64,000 nucleotides of DNA from Zychaea mexicana (Eukaryota; Mucoromycota; Mucoromycetes; Mucorales; Lichtheimiaceae), in the NCBI RefSeq assembly GCF_025766255.1, contig NW_026516774.1:1-64000 (forward strand), in the 5' to 3' direction. The notes under the pieces are model-generated. The model saw only the letters and a list, made by a program, of their open reading frames with translations. It ran no database searches and had not been told where the DNA came from. Shown here one piece after another: positions 13,736 to 26,042 of this stretch (position 1 is the first letter of the stretch; the number at the start of each line of letters is the position of its first letter). The position numbers were made by a program, and so were the translations under genes.

Positions 13736-14615
13736 TCATTTATTCACAAAGTTGACACTGTAGCCGCCACTGCCAGGGTTCTGCTGCAACTGGAAGTTGT
13801 CTGTCGATAACCCAAATTTGCCAAGCAGAGTGTTGCCCAAGTCCTTGAGCTTGCCCATCATTTCGTCCTTTTCCTTTTCCATCTGCTCCTTGATCAATCC
13901 AGGTAGCTGCTGCTTGGCGCGAGCGCATTCGCGTTTGGTATAGTTGTCCAGCTTGACCTGTTCGCTCAGCTGTTCATAATCCTTTAATGCGTCCGATAAC
14001 GACGTGTACGATCCAAGCTTTTCGTTGGCCTGAGCTCGACGCAGGATCACCTTGGTGTAACTGGGATCCAGCTCTAATGCACTTGTCGCCATGTCCCTTG
14101 CATCTGTGTATTTGCTCTGTTGTTTCGACGTTAGACTCTATCCTAAAGTAAGGGGGCGCCAGCCAAAGGAGGTACTTGCTTCCTTACCAACTTTAAATGG
14201 CAGGCGGCAATGTTACCAAAATAGATCGCCCGCTCTTTAGGCACCGCCACCGGACACACGGTCAGTGCTTGCTCGTATTCTTGAATCGCCTTTTCATAGT
14301 CGCCATGTGCAAAACATTCATTTCCTTTCTTTTTGTATTCTGTGGCTTCCGCAATTAATCGCTATGAGCTTACTCCAGATCAGCTTTTTCCCAAATCTGT
14401 GTGATCTTTTGTTCTTCCTCTCCTCAAAACTTTACCTCCAATTCTTTGGATGTGTAATCCACGCTTTCATAAAACACGTCACCGTCCTCATCCGCTTCTC
14501 GTTGTTCCTCTTTGACCTCTGCAGCAGATGTTTCCACCACCGGCGATTTCTCGTCTTTCACTTGCTTTTCTTGCACGTCCACGTCCTCCATATCTGCCTC
14601 AGTTATTTTTGCCAT
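13736..14615 (-). CDS. TTC1-like tetratricopeptide repeat protein
   Basis: Three exons (14615-14436, 14361-14188, 14116-13736), all junctions phase 0, giving 244 aa. The N-terminus is acidic and low complexity (about residues 1-60, starting MAKITEADMEDVDVQEK). TPR repeats follow (YKKKGNECFAHGDYEKAI, and RAIYFGNIAACHLKL continuing into DMATSALELDPSYTKVILRR). The C-terminus has the family's signature: a Lys/Glu-rich helix, then KDLGNTLLGKFGLSTDNFQ and a Gly-rich end in VNFVNK. Animal and fungal TTC1 proteins are soluble TPR adaptors linked to Hsp70/Hsp90 and Ras/G-protein signalling; the exact partner here is inference. The upstream Met at 14645 reads only low-complexity residues, so I chose MAKITEAD. 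The gene ends about 870 bp upstream of FAS on the same strand. Confidence 0.85.
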
Positions 14616-14715
14616 TGTAGTTTGAAAAAAAAAAAAGATGTACAAAAGAAGAAAAAGAAGAGACTAGGATCCAAAAATTCAAACAAATTTTATTACTTTT
14701 TAATATTACTTTTGA

Positions 14716-16473
14716 TTATATTTTCGAGTTGCCTTGGAATCCAGGCACCTGGACAACGACGCCGTCTACATAAGCTTCCTGGCAATCATCGTTAGGGGTG
14801 CCGTTTTCGTGCACAAGGCAAGCAAAGTCAGTTTCATGCTCTAAGGAAATCATGGGATGGTGCCATACACCGCGTCTATAACTAATGCCCTGGGTGGACG
14901 AGGCGATGAATGCCTTTGTGGTGGTCAAGTCGGGCGATCCATCCTCGTTATTCAAGCATACGATGACCAGGTAGCCACGTGTCTTTCCGTTGGTCATGGG
15001 GACGAACTGCTGGCTGGAGTAAGGATGACGTTCAAACAACTTGACTTTGAATGGAAGTTCTTTGGTGGGGGAACTGCGGAAGACGCACAGGTTGACTTTG
15101 CCGCTGTCGTTGGGGAAGGCGTTGGTGACCTTGGCGACATGGTGGAACTTTTTGGCAGTGCCCTGGTTGGCACCAGTGACTTTAATGTTCAGCTTAGCCT
15201 CAATGACTTCACCGAAAGGCGCATACTTTTCGGACGTCAAGGGTTCGGCCACGATGATGCGCTTGGGGAAGTTGGGGAGAGGCAGGCTAGGGATTTGGCC
15301 TCCTTGACGCACGCCGTGCAGGCGGATGCGCTTGAAGCCACCATCGGGAATAATGCTAACACGAGCGTGCGAAAATACTTGGTCAGTGTGCGAAGCATCA
15401 AAGTAGAACTGGCCGTGAGGACCTGTGGATGAGGGCTGGACCACGGTGACCCACTGACTGCTGGCATCAGGCACCTCGGCATTGGTGTTGGTGGCCTCCA
15501 ACTTGATCCGGTTGGGATAGTTGCCCTTGAAATCGGATGTGTCGACCTCGACCTTCAAGATGTGGCCCTTGGCTCCGAGACGGATGACTACGGAGTCGTT
15601 ATGGTTTGGCACACGGGATCGCTTGGTCTGCCATCCGTCGTCTGCGTCCTTGCCACGGCCAGGCAAGAGAATGTTGCTTGCGGGTGCATAGTGCTCATCC
15701 GTAGCAGAGACAACACGACCGCCATAGCCCACATATGCCAAATCCAAAACCTCGCTAATTACTAGTGTGTAAGAAAAACAAAGCTCATTCCCCCTTTTTA
15801 AAAAATATATCTTTAAAATAAACTTACGAAACGTTTGCGGGCCACTGAGGAGCCACTTGACCGTAAACACGGAAGCGAGCAATGCCACCGTCGGGGTAGT
15901 TGTTGATGCGGACATGAGTGAAAACCTTGGTTGCGTTGTTCAGGACAAAAGCATTGTGGCACGACGGAGGTAAATCGACGCGGGGCAAAATCTCTGTCCA
16001 CTGTGCATTGTCGAGGTCCTCGCCCTCGGGGCAAAAAACGGCATCCACAGACGCAGCAGGCGCCTGGTTGCCGGTGAAAAAGCTGGTATCGATATCGAAT
16101 CCGCTTACTGATCCGGCGAATCCGAGTTTGATGATGCACCAGTCGTAGTCTCGTTGGTTATGGCGCTTTGTTTCCCAACCGTCCATCCACTGGCCGTGAT
16201 CGTCGAATTTGCCAGGGGCACTCACAGCGGGTGCGGCATCGATCATTCTGATGGCGGGTGCGAAAAACTCGTCGGTTACTGCGACAATGCTGCCACCCAT
16301 AGCTGAGGTAGCCAAATCTAAAATACACCGTAGATGATTTAGACTTCTCTGTTACCATGGTAATGCACGCACATACACTATACATGCTGCTATTGTTTCA
16401 TGCAGAGTGGATATTTACCAACACATTGGCCGAGCTGTGCTTTGAGGTTGTTATGGTCGATCCGCTTGTACAT
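14716..16473 (-). CDS. Fused allantoicase-ureidoglycolate lyase (allantoin catabolism)
   Basis: Three exons (16473-16419, 16317-15828, 15754-14716) give 527 aa. The N-terminal half is allantoicase (EC 3.5.3.4), with its duplicated beta-sandwich repeats: first repeat GGSIVAVTDEFFAPA with GWETKRHNQRDYDWC, second repeat GGRVVSATDEHYAPASN with GWQTKRSRVPNHNDS. From about residue 350 it continues without a stop into a ureidoglycolate lyase domain (DAL3/AllA family, EC 4.3.2.3): RIIVAEPLTSEKYAPFGEVI, then ERHPYSSQQFVPM, RGVWHHPMISLEHETDFACL and VDGVVVQVPGF. The two enzymes act in sequence (allantoate to urea plus ureidoglycolate, then to glyoxylate plus urea), so the fusion would couple consecutive steps. 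The acceptor of exon 3 is the AG at 15756-15755, because the AG just upstream would read into an in-frame stop. In budding yeast the activities are separate DAL2 and DAL3 products. Confidence 0.93.
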
Positions 16474-19400
16474 GGTATATGAGTGGTATGTATGTGTTGT
16501 TTAATTTACAGTTTATGCAGTAGACAAGGATGAAAGCAAGAGAAAAGAAGAAGAAGAAGAAGAAAGTTTGCTGTCTTTTTGTAGTTTCTTCAAAATTAAT
16601 AGGCAGACAGCTTCTTGTTGACGAAAATACCTGCGTTGCACAGAAAAATATACCCCATTTCCGCGGAGCTTGTCTTCATCTAGGGTACTTTCGCAATCGC
16701 TTTTTTTTTATTTTGTAATGAAGATTAGCGACATGCCCGCACTTCTTCCGAAATGGTCGAAGGTTACACTTTCGAAGCGTACTGTCGGTTGTTGCCCTAA
16801 TTTGGAACTTCTTCTACAATGATAGCATGAATCCTCCTTTGTTCTTATGTCCAAGGTGCACAGAAATATTCTGTAAATGGTCATCAATATTCTCATCATT
16901 TTAGCGTGCGGGGTAAGAGTGACGGTTTCACTTCAATCGTCCTTCTCGGCCGCCGTGGAAAAGAAGCTCGGTATTTCCTATAGTACATACAATAGTACTT
17001 GCAACCGCGGATTACCTGTACTACATAATGCATACTCATTACATATGTGCACAAAAAGCACAGATGTTACCAATCGATCTCGGATCAAAACTGTGGCTTC
17101 TCCTTCTTGGGTATCTTTTCTCACACAACACTCGAAATAATACCTTTCTCTTTAACCGCAGCAAGAAGCCAGCAAAAGAACCCCCAACCGATCTGAATGA
17201 CTCATATGTGCTGCTCTATTTAGAACAGCCATCCTCAATGAAATAGAACGGTATCTTAAAGTACTTTAAGAGATAAAGTAATCTTGTTACCATTACAGAC
17301 AAACCTTACCCAAATAACAAGTAGCACGAAGGACGGTACCATTTCAACGTTTTTGTAGAATATATTATAAACGAATATTATCAATATCGTCATTTTGTCT
17401 ATGTTATTGCACCATAGACAAAACAACGTTAAGAAACCACATAAATTGATGTACGAGTCATGCTTGATTTCTTATCATAGGACTCTTGGTTCAATGTATC
17501 ATCCCAATTATGAGCAGCTGTTTGATAATAACTCAAGTATCATAATATGCACCGGCAAGCAAACGATAAACACTGTTGCTAGGGAACGCATGTCAAAAAA
17601 CGTCATTCGGCGATCTAAGTTGGTTGCTATGGAACATGGTGCCATATGACTATATTGTGATTGCAACGCCATCAAGCAGCAAACAAACGTGTTATTTCAA
17701 TATGATACAACCAAGTCTTTAGCAAAATATACTGCCGTAGCTGTACTCATTGTCCCAAAACGAAGAGTGACGAAAGTTGCATACATAAACTTTCATTTAA
17801 AATTATGCAAACATTACTTCTTGGAACAAATCTTTGCTTTTCCCTTCTTTGCGGGACTGAAAAAGGGAACTGCTGCAATGTACACTTTCTTTTCGGGAAG
17901 TGCCAGTTACTACATTGTTTTATCATACTCCATCGTGTAAAATGTAAGCTACAGTAGTACAAATCAAGTTTAGCAATACAATATACCCACAACTGTCTTG
18001 TAATTACATTGCAAGGATGACGGATACACTAAGCATTGTTTATCGAAAACCCGTAATATTTTTCAATCGTGTTAAATGCGGTATATGTAATCTTGCTTGC
18101 AGCAAAGTGAAAAGATTCATGTATGTAAGAGGGAAAAAAAGGTGCGACATAGCCTCATACATTAGTTTGGAGCGACTGAAGTATGAGTTGCTTTTGCTGT
18201 TGAAGTATAAGCGCAGTGAGAAATTAAAGATGTGCAAGAATGCGTCTGTAAAAAATATATGAAATGGAGACAATTCAGACTTGGCTACTGAGGTCCGCAA
18301 AATTCATGTTCGAGACTACTATTGCGTCTTCCACGACAGTGTCTAAACACATGGCAATTCTTTTGCTGAACCTTCCTTATGGCACCTATAAGCAGCGTTA
18401 AGAGTTAATAAGTTTCTTCTAATGCTTTGACGTCAAATATATAAAAACAAGTATTGCCTACCTATATTCCTGCATGCTTCTTCTGGAGATGTATGAACAT
18501 TGTTTAATTCGTATATATCATCAATTATCTGAAAACCTTTGTAGAAAAGTGTCCAAAAGGATGGCAATAATTGTCAGAAGCTAAAGCAGCTAGAGTCTGG
18601 GTATATCATTGATCAAGGACATGCATACAACTTTTTTTTGCGTCTTTGTCGTGTTCAGCTGCAAGCACGATGTATCGCTGTTATTATAGGATGAAATATT
18701 TCTTGCATGTCTTGAACGGACAAGCTTTTGGGGGTTGCGTGCTTGATCAATGCATCTTCCACTTGATTTTTTTATTTGAATAATAAGTTAAAAATACTCT
18801 TAGTATCCGAACGAGCTATTATCACGGTAAAGGACCAGTAGTAAAAGCATACACCAATTCAATTTGACCGTTTTACTCATGGCTGATAAATTGGTACCGA
18901 TATGCTATGTTTAGAAAGTGTAACCTGTCAAACCCTGTTATTCACGTGTTCGACAAGAAAAAAGAACATATTGGTTTAACAACTTTACAAAAAACTCCAA
19001 ATGGAATAAGTTTTAGATACATAATTCAGCCAAATCATCCATTATGTGAGTAAAATATAATACATATGATATTGATATGTCATAACAATTACTTATCCTT
19101 CTTACTTTATGGAATACTCCTTTATAAGTATAAGCGCCGTATTGAAACATCGTCAGACAATTTGTGCAGCCATCATTCGATTCACCTCTATCATAGTACA
19201 GGAAGAGAAGGGGCGACATCCAACCAATCATAGAGGTTCAGCCTTTCAGCATCATCTGCGGATACTTTATAAGATATGACCTAGCATGAGCGGACGAAGA
19301 CATGGCAAGAGAAATGATGATATATACAATAATCAAGCGGAATCCTTGATCGATGGCAGAGTTTTAAAAAAAACGAAAATACACCGTAAAAATGACAATT

Positions 19401-22400
19401 CCATGTACGGATACTTAATTCATTCAAATTTCTTCGTGTCGCATTGATACAGTATACCTTTCTCTGTAGTGTCAACATGGCGCCGAAACATACATCTTTG
19501 TCACTTTATATCGTTCTCTTAGCCTTCCACACACCATTTTTTACAGCAGTACACGGTCGTCCATTGTTTTACCGCCCTTTGGTCATTATTTGGGTACATA
19601 CACAACTGATTATCCCATTGCTGCTGGCTTTCAGCCCATAAAGCTCTTTTTGATACGTACCCTTGATAAAGATTGTTCGATTTGCTCTATTAAGACTGCT
19701 ATCATATCGCTTTTTTTTTTTCACGAGTAAATATGATTTAAATATATACAGCAGCTATTATTGCCACGATATCCAAGGCTCAGCAAACATTAGGCGTTTT
19801 TTACGCCGGTCTTTGATCTGCATTAAGCGGGCTTTGTTGAAGAGCGAAACATTTTACCTAGCTCGCAAGCTTTATGCGAGTGTTCGGGTAGATGTCTACA
19901 CATGTTTTGTGTAATGTCGTTGCTCGATACAACTGTTTGGCGTTGTTGTTGGGACCCAAACGGAGATGAAGCGTGTTTATTACTTGAACACACTGTAATT
20001 TTCGATCCAATAAGCCATGCTCGTTCAATGCTACATTTTCCTCAACACCCGGCCCGAGCAACGACGATATCGTCAGGGTTGATAGTTTCGTTGGTTCAAG
20101 GAGCTGAGCTTCTGTCAAGCGTGTCCCGTTTCAGTTTCCTCCGAGTTAACTGATATAGCTGCTGTTGACATCAACTCGCTGTCATAGGCATATATTTTTT
20201 ATAAGTAAGAGGAAGCATTTGACTACATTATAAATTCGTTTGATTGAATTTCTTTCTACAGAGATATTAGATTAAACTTTGTCCTCATGATGTAAATGTG
20301 GCGTACTGTACTGTACATCTTTCCCTGTTGTTCGGATGTTCGGCATAATCATGTACCATTTCGGATCGCCGGTGTGTACCAACGTGGAGTCTTCGTAACG
20401 AATCAGCGTACCTATGATATAGCAAACAAACACTCTTTTATTAAAGGGACATGAAATGAAGCCAATTATCAGATAAAGAAACACAGTCGAGGAGTCAATG
20501 CAAAACTACAGCAAACAGTTGAATGCTACCTATGCACACGACAAGGTCATCACCACAAACAAGTGTCAAAGCATCCACTCATTCTCCGCGTGCCACCTGC
20601 CTACGAAGCACCAAAAGAACCGGATCGACGGTAAGTCAAACCAGCCAACGATCCTAAATTTTAGATGTCCTTCTAGACCATTTGAAACCTTACAGGGTCT
20701 TGGAAGGTCGATTTAAGTATCCGAACAGCCACAAACGACAACAAACGGGAAATTTAAACTTTTGGGATCACGGAGCGATTCACTGCACCAATCCACAGCT
20801 GCCCTTGGCGTAACAAGAACACACATGGTCGCGATGAGGCTGCATCTTTTGGCATCGGTGTTATCGAGATTTACAAGGCTGTGTCTAACAACAATCGCCT
20901 ATAGTCGCGCCTAAGTATAGACGATCCTCCTACTCCTGCTTGGAGCAATTGGTGACTAGATACCTGAAATGCGTGCTAGACAAAAACAGTTTATTAAGGC
21001 AAACGACGTATTGCATCGTCTGTATTTTCTTCTCTTTTCTTTTCCAGACACTTTAAATTAGTTATCATACAGAATTAGCAAGCTACCAGTGTTATAGTGT
21101 ACTATCATTTATCCTCCAACGACAAACTAGTAAGGGCAATACAGTAGAAGACATTTGGTCTATTGAATCAAACTCTACAGCGTAGATTAATAAGGGATCA
21201 ATTTGAATCGATGATTTTTAATAGCTGATGAATATATCTACGTAATATAACAAGACAGTAAAATTTAGTTGAGGTAACTCTTAAAAAGCTTTCTACAAGA
21301 TACAAGGTATTACTAAATACATCACTTTCGTCTGCTGTAGCTTTTGACGATAATGTGCTCATTCTTGTTAATGAAAATGTTCTTTTAAACCTGTCACGCA
21401 GCTCGAGCCATTAAGGGTGAAGTTTTTTTGTATCAGGGGATAGTCAACAGAAATATGTAGTTAAACTGTAACAGTAGTAAAATCCGAGGGAAAAGAGCAA
21501 GTATGCAATCCTGAACGCTAGTACCTATCCCTCCTACATACAACATTCAACACCTAAATTGTCGTAGTATACAGTTTCTACTACAAACCAATGAGTACAG
21601 AACCGTTCGTCATGTCTCTTTGTACAACGTGAGTCGTGATCCAAAGTTCATTGTGGTGCTACGTCGCACACGAGCAAAATTTAATATACCGCAAGCAGTC
21701 GTGTATCTTATACAGTATGTGTGCTCTCGATTTCTTCTATAGGGTCTGTGTACTTGTATCATCAAAGGAAGAGCAACCTCTTAATCGTAGCAAAATCAGG
21801 AAGTAATAGTGATACATAATCAAGGTGCAGCTGTCTGCATCTCTCTTCTGTGCCCTTGTTATTTATAAATACGCGCTTGATGAGCCTACTTGTTCTATAA
21901 TAGAAATGTTGTGTATTCCAGAAGTCAACGAGGCACTTTGCCAAACTAGTCGTAAGCTGTCATGCTAGTCCTGCTCTGCTTGTTTGTGACAAGCATAAAC
22001 ATTCCCTGGGTAGTACACATGTTCATTCCTTGCTCTCTGATGCACTGTGTACATTTAACAGCAGAGTAGACAGCTATCACCACTGCTACTCTCGTCTTTC
22101 TTTTGAAACGGCAGAAAGCAAAGCGAGGAGTGTATACAACATGGAATGGGATGTTTACAGCGGCACGCATACCGGGCTGCATGAAGCGGAGGTGACGGAG
22201 AAGAAATCCGCCACACAGCACATGTGTGTGCTACCCCCATTCACACACAAACAACGCGTCTGTCTTGCTATACATAGGCCAGCTCATCATCAACAGCAGT
22301 CAGGGAGCAGCAATGCAAAGCTCCTAGCTTGCTGCCCGTCTCTTCTTACGTTTCTTCTACCTTCTTCTTTCCCTTCTTTTCCCTCTCTCCCCTCGATCTC

Positions 22401-22441
22401 TTTCTTTTTTCTTCCCGAATCTTACTATCCAAGAAAAACTC
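16474..22441. other. Gene-poor AT-rich intergenic region
   Basis: About 6 kb between the divergently transcribed allantoicase fusion and EB1. ORFs are short (under about 90 codons), without recognisable domains, and not organised into exon chains. A weak coding-like stretch near 20.5-20.9 kb is listed separately. The right end (about 22,300-22,441) is a CT-rich pyrimidine tract leading into the EB1 start, which looks like a fungal core promoter. I see no rRNA, tRNA, terminal inverted repeats or tandem array. Confidence 0.5.
20507..20905 (+). pseudogene. Possible degraded two-exon gene fragment, family unknown
   Basis: One frame reads a coherent stretch ending HPLILRVPPAYEAPKEPDR, then a plausible donor (GTAAGT at about 20,632) and an acceptor (CAG, about 20,695). 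After this comes WKVDLSIRTATNDNKREI, an in-frame TAA, and in the same frame TFGITERFTAPIHSCPWRNK followed by THGRDEAASFGIGVIEIYKA. The amino-acid composition looks like protein rather than noise, but there is an internal stop and no obvious start. I do not recognise the family. It could be a relic gene or chance. Confidence 0.25.
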
Positions 22442-23936
22442 ATGGGTGAATCTCGAACGGAACTGGTTGCTTGGCTCAACGAGCTGCTTCAGCTAAACTA
22501 TAGAAAAGTAGAGCAGGCTGGCACGGGTAATTGGCTGTTTTCTTCTTGCGAATAGCTTACTAATCGAGTGACCCGAGATGAGCAAAAACACGAAGAAAAA
22601 GGTTTCGGTGGTGAATCAAGTAACTTTGTGATTAAGAAAGCCGATTTTTCCTTTCTTTGATATAGGTGCTGCGTACTGTCAAGTCATGGACTCAATCTTT
22701 CGTAAGTATTCATTTTTTTAAATTGAACGGGTTGAGCGATCTCTAAACGAGTAGTACTCATTACGGGGAAACCCCCTTCCCCTTGTGTGTATGTTATTAG
22801 GTGACGTCCACTTAACCAAGGTCAAATTTGAGACTAAGCATGAATACGAATATGTGGGCAACTACAAGGTTCTTCAACATATATTTGACAAGCACAAGTA
22901 AGTGAAAAAGAGAGAGAGGTAACCGAAAAAATGGAATGGTTTTGGGGTCAAGACGCGTCATTCACACTTTTGCATACTGATCCATTACTTTGCATAGAAT
23001 TGACAAGGCAAGTAAACTTTGGATTAGCCCCCCACCCCTACTTCCCCTTCTCTACCAGGCGGGGAAAAGAGAAGGGGGTCTAGCGTACTAGCAAACAATA
23101 TGGGCTGATAACCTTTCCTCTGCTGAAATATAGATCATTCCAGTCGACAAACTGATGAAGTGCAAGTTCCAAGATAACCTCGAGTTTGTTCAATGGTTGA
23201 AGCGGTATTGGGACGAAAACTACCCGGGAGGCGAGTACGATGCTGTGCTTCGACGCAAGAGTGGTGCAGCCAAGGCCCAAGCTGTGCGTACTGGTGCCAT
23301 TCCACCTGCCCGCAAGTCAGGAGGCGGCAGTGGCTCAAGTAAGTTTCTTTACTTTTACTTTCCCTGATCCATCTTGGATTGGAAAAAAAGAAAATGCTCA
23401 AAGAAGAGTATGTGTTGTCTATACATGTAAAAAACCAGCACGTACAACCAGCCGCGCTGCATCGACTACCTCGGGACGTTTATCTTCAGGCAGCGCAAGC
23501 GCAGCGACCATGGATAATCACTCTTCGTCCATGATCATTGATCTGAACAAACAGTTGGCCGAGCTCAAGGTGACTGTGGATGGTCTGGAAAAAGAACGGG
23601 ATTTTTACTTTGGCAAGCTTCGCGATATCGAGATACTAGTACAAGAGCAGCTGGATGATCTGGAAGCAAAGGGACTGGCCCACAATGGCGAGGCGCCCGA
23701 TGCCCCTGTTCTCAAAGAGATTCAGGCAGTGTTGTACAGCACCGAGGTAAAACTGCTTTCTTTCTACGTTGTTTGGAGCAGAGTTCATTTCTTACTAATA
23801 CTGGTGGTTATTGTCAATCTAGGATGGCTTTGAAGTCCCACCTGAAGAGGATGAACTTGCAGGAGGAGGAGGAGGAGGGACGATAGCAACAGCAGCAGGA
23901 GGACATCATCAAGATTATGACGATGAAACATTCTAG
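22442..23936 (+). CDS. EB1/Mal3/Bim1 family microtubule plus-end tracking protein
   Basis: Seven exons: 22442-22526, 22666-22701, 22801-22897, 22998-23007, 23134-23338, 23439-23746, 23823-23936; 284 aa. The N-terminal calponin-homology domain (residues 1-130) shows [47 protein letters not shown] and [21 protein letters not shown] Ser/Thr/Gly-rich linker follows, then the EB1 homology coiled coil ([36 protein letters not shown]). The tail is acidic and ends DDETF, keeping the acidic-plus-aromatic terminus that in EB proteins binds CAP-Gly domains. It dimerises and autonomously tracks growing microtubule ends. Exon 4 is only 10 nt, and the following intron appears to start with GC (AAG|GCAAGT). 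The gene is convergent with the next one. Confidence 0.95.
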
Positions 23937-24289
23937 TTTTGGCTTTTTTCGTATCTTTCTCTTTTTTTTATTATTGTTGTTTGCGAGATGATAAAAGTGC
24001 TTGTTTTTGTGCGAAAGAAAGCAGAAGAAAAGAAACAAAGTATATTTTGAAAGCAAAAAATGGCATATAAAACAAATTTACATGAGAACAAATAAGTGGA
24101 AAGCGAAAAACAGGAGCAAGATAGGGGGTGGTAGGTGGAGGATAAAATTACAGAGTTAGGACGTGTTTTTTATATTGGAGCGAAGAAGATGATGTTTGTT
24201 GGGGGGGGAGGTGAGGAGGGGATGAGTGTCTGTGTGGGATGGGTGAGATGGAGGATGTTATTGAAGGAGAGTGTGATTATCATAAGAGA

Positions 24290-25924
24290 CTATATCAGTC
24301 GGTACTGCTTGTGCAGAAACTTGATATAGGAGCTAAAAGTGCTCCACATGGATCCGGTGAACTCCTGGGCGTGGCTCGCAATCAGACCATCAAGGAACGG
24401 CACGAGGAAGTTGCCATAATGGACACCGTCTTCCGGATTGACCATCGTGGACAGCTTGCTCGACTTGAAGTCAAACATGTCGTTGAGTGTGACGATGCAA
24501 GGGAACAGCTGGAAGATTTGCTCAAACAGCGGGTCATTGTGTGGATCCGACGAATCTGTTGCCATGAACACCACCAGCGGTCGCGAGGTTGTCTGGGAGT
24601 CCCAATTGATAGCGTTGTTGTTTGTTGTTGAAGAAGAAGTAGAGGCTGGAGACGAAGGGGGTGGTGCCAAGCAACCTTCTGTGCGCGGTTGTTGCACAAG
24701 CGGCGCGTATTTCTGAAGATCCCTCCACAGCTTGCCCATAACATCGCCCGAGAAGCGTTCAAAGATGCTATCACCGACACGAGCATGCATCGAGACGTAG
24801 GTACCGGAACCGCCTATCCGGCGGATGATAGCTTCGGCCTCATCAAACAGATCAGGCAACGCCTTGCGGGAAAAGACGAACTGTTTGAACAGGAAATCCC
24901 GCAGTTCCTGGCTTTCGGGCGTGGAATACATCACGCGCCCTGTGCCGAAAAGGGAGCCAAAGCTAATGTGTCGTTCTGGTACCTCCTGTAAATCCCGCAG
25001 GAACAGCTCGCGCTGGTATTTCTGCAGTGGCTGCCCAGACTGATCTGCGATGCGATAGTCGTAAAGCAGCGTGTCCTTGACATGGTATGTGCCCTGCGTC
25101 GTAATATTGTACTTGCGCTGCAGATATGTCCGATGATAGTCGTCGCGGTAGCGAATCCTAACACGTTGCTTGATGGCCGACATATCAAACAGTCTGTCCC
25201 ACCTCAGCGATGTGTAACGAAACGATGCAAGGCACTTTTCCGGGGCATTCTCCGGCATTTCAATATACTCTCGACACGAGTCGAGATGAGCTTTGGTCAT
25301 GCGTCGATGGAATGACTCGAGCGAATCGTACTTGCGCCAGTGAATTGGCTCACCCAAGACCACAGGTGGTAACAGCAGAGTCCGATTCAGCCGTTCGGCG
25401 AGCATGAGCGCGTTCACCAAAGCAATTCGCTGATTGTGGAAGCCGGAATGAGGATAGAAGCTAATGTACTTTTCGTCCTCGCCGGTACCGTCGCCTGGTG
25501 GCAAAAACTCGTCGTCTGCGTCCTTTCTGTACACTTTATCTTCGGGATAAGTTTGAAGTTCGTCACGATTGTCGTTGTCGTTGTCGTTGTCGCTGTCGTC
25601 GTTCTTGTTGTAGCTGTCGTCGTTCTTGTTGTTTTTGGTATGTTCGAAGACTCGTTGTGATGGTCGATTCTTTTTGCGGATGCGGCGAATGGAGTCGAGG
25701 ACAAAGTCGCGCGGAACAGTGACATCGACTTCGCCAGTGTTTGTGTGGTGGTGCTCTTTGACGTGTCCGTAGCGTGGTTTGCTTGGCGGACGTTGCTCCT
25801 CAATGAGTGGACTGGCTGTAAGCCATGATACAAACAGGAAGGTGAGTGCTGTGAGGAGGGAAAAGACGGCGAGTCTGCGTAAAAGTCGGTTGCGCTTGAG
25901 CGACCGAACGTGAAGGAATGACAT
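24290..25924 (-). CDS. O-fucosyltransferase-like type II membrane glycosyltransferase
   Basis: Intronless ORF of 544 aa starting MSFLHVRSLKRNR. A short basic cytoplasmic tail is followed by one transmembrane anchor (about residues 18-38, FSLLTALTFLFVSWLTA), then an Asp/Asn-rich low-complexity stem (DNDNDNDNRDE), then a luminal catalytic-like domain. The domain opens with YISFYPHSGFHNQRIALVNA and LAERLNRTLLLPP, which match the GDP-fucose O-fucosyltransferase-like superfamily (PF10250 type: G-x-x-N-Q-R and nucleotide-binding loops). It later has SMHARVGDSIFERFSGD and a conserved-looking C-terminus (DGLIASHAQEFTGSMWSTFS) of the kind seen in family nucleotide-sugar sites. The topology fits a Golgi enzyme. 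The donor and acceptor are not provable from sequence, and fungi often lack classical protein O-fucosylation, so the substrate is open. Confidence 0.75.
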   Translation of the reverse strand: MSFLHVRSLKRNRLLRRLAVFSLLTALTFLFVSWLTASPLIEEQRPPSKPRYGHVKEHHHTNTGEVDVTVPRDFVLDSIRRIRKKNRPSQRVFEHTKNNKNDDSYNKNDDSDNDNDNDNRDELQTYPEDKVYRKDADDEFLPPGDGTGEDEKYISFYPHSGFHNQRIALVNALMLAERLNRTLLLPPVVLGEPIHWRKYDSLESFHRRMTKAHLDSCREYIEMPENAPEKCLASFRYTSLRWDRLFDMSAIKQRVRIRYRDDYHRTYLQRKYNITTQGTYHVKDTLLYDYRIADQSGQPLQKYQRELFLRDLQEVPERHISFGSLFGTGRVMYSTPESQELRDFLFKQFVFSRKALPDLFDEAEAIIRRIGGSGTYVSMHARVGDSIFERFSGDVMGKLWRDLQKYAPLVQQPRTEGCLAPPPSSPASTSSSTTNNNAINWDSQTTSRPLVVFMATDSSDPHNDPLFEQIFQLFPCIVTLNDMFDFKSSKLSTMVNPEDGVHYGNFLVPFLDGLIASHAQEFTGSMWSTFSSYIKFLHKQYRLI

Positions 25925-25992
25925 GGAGGTGTGTGTTTGTAAGAGGGTAGCACCTGACGTGGTTAGAAGAGGAAGAAGAGCAGATGTGTGCG

Positions 25993-25996
<4 letters not shown>

Positions 25997-26039
<43 letters not shown>
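25997..26039. repeat. (AG)n dinucleotide microsatellite
   Basis: About 21 uninterrupted AG units lie some 75 bp upstream of the O-fucosyltransferase-like start codon. On the gene's sense strand this is a CT tract, which could be in the 5' UTR or act as a promoter pyrimidine tract. The length is likely polymorphic. Confidence 0.9.
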
Positions 26040-26042
<3 letters not shown>

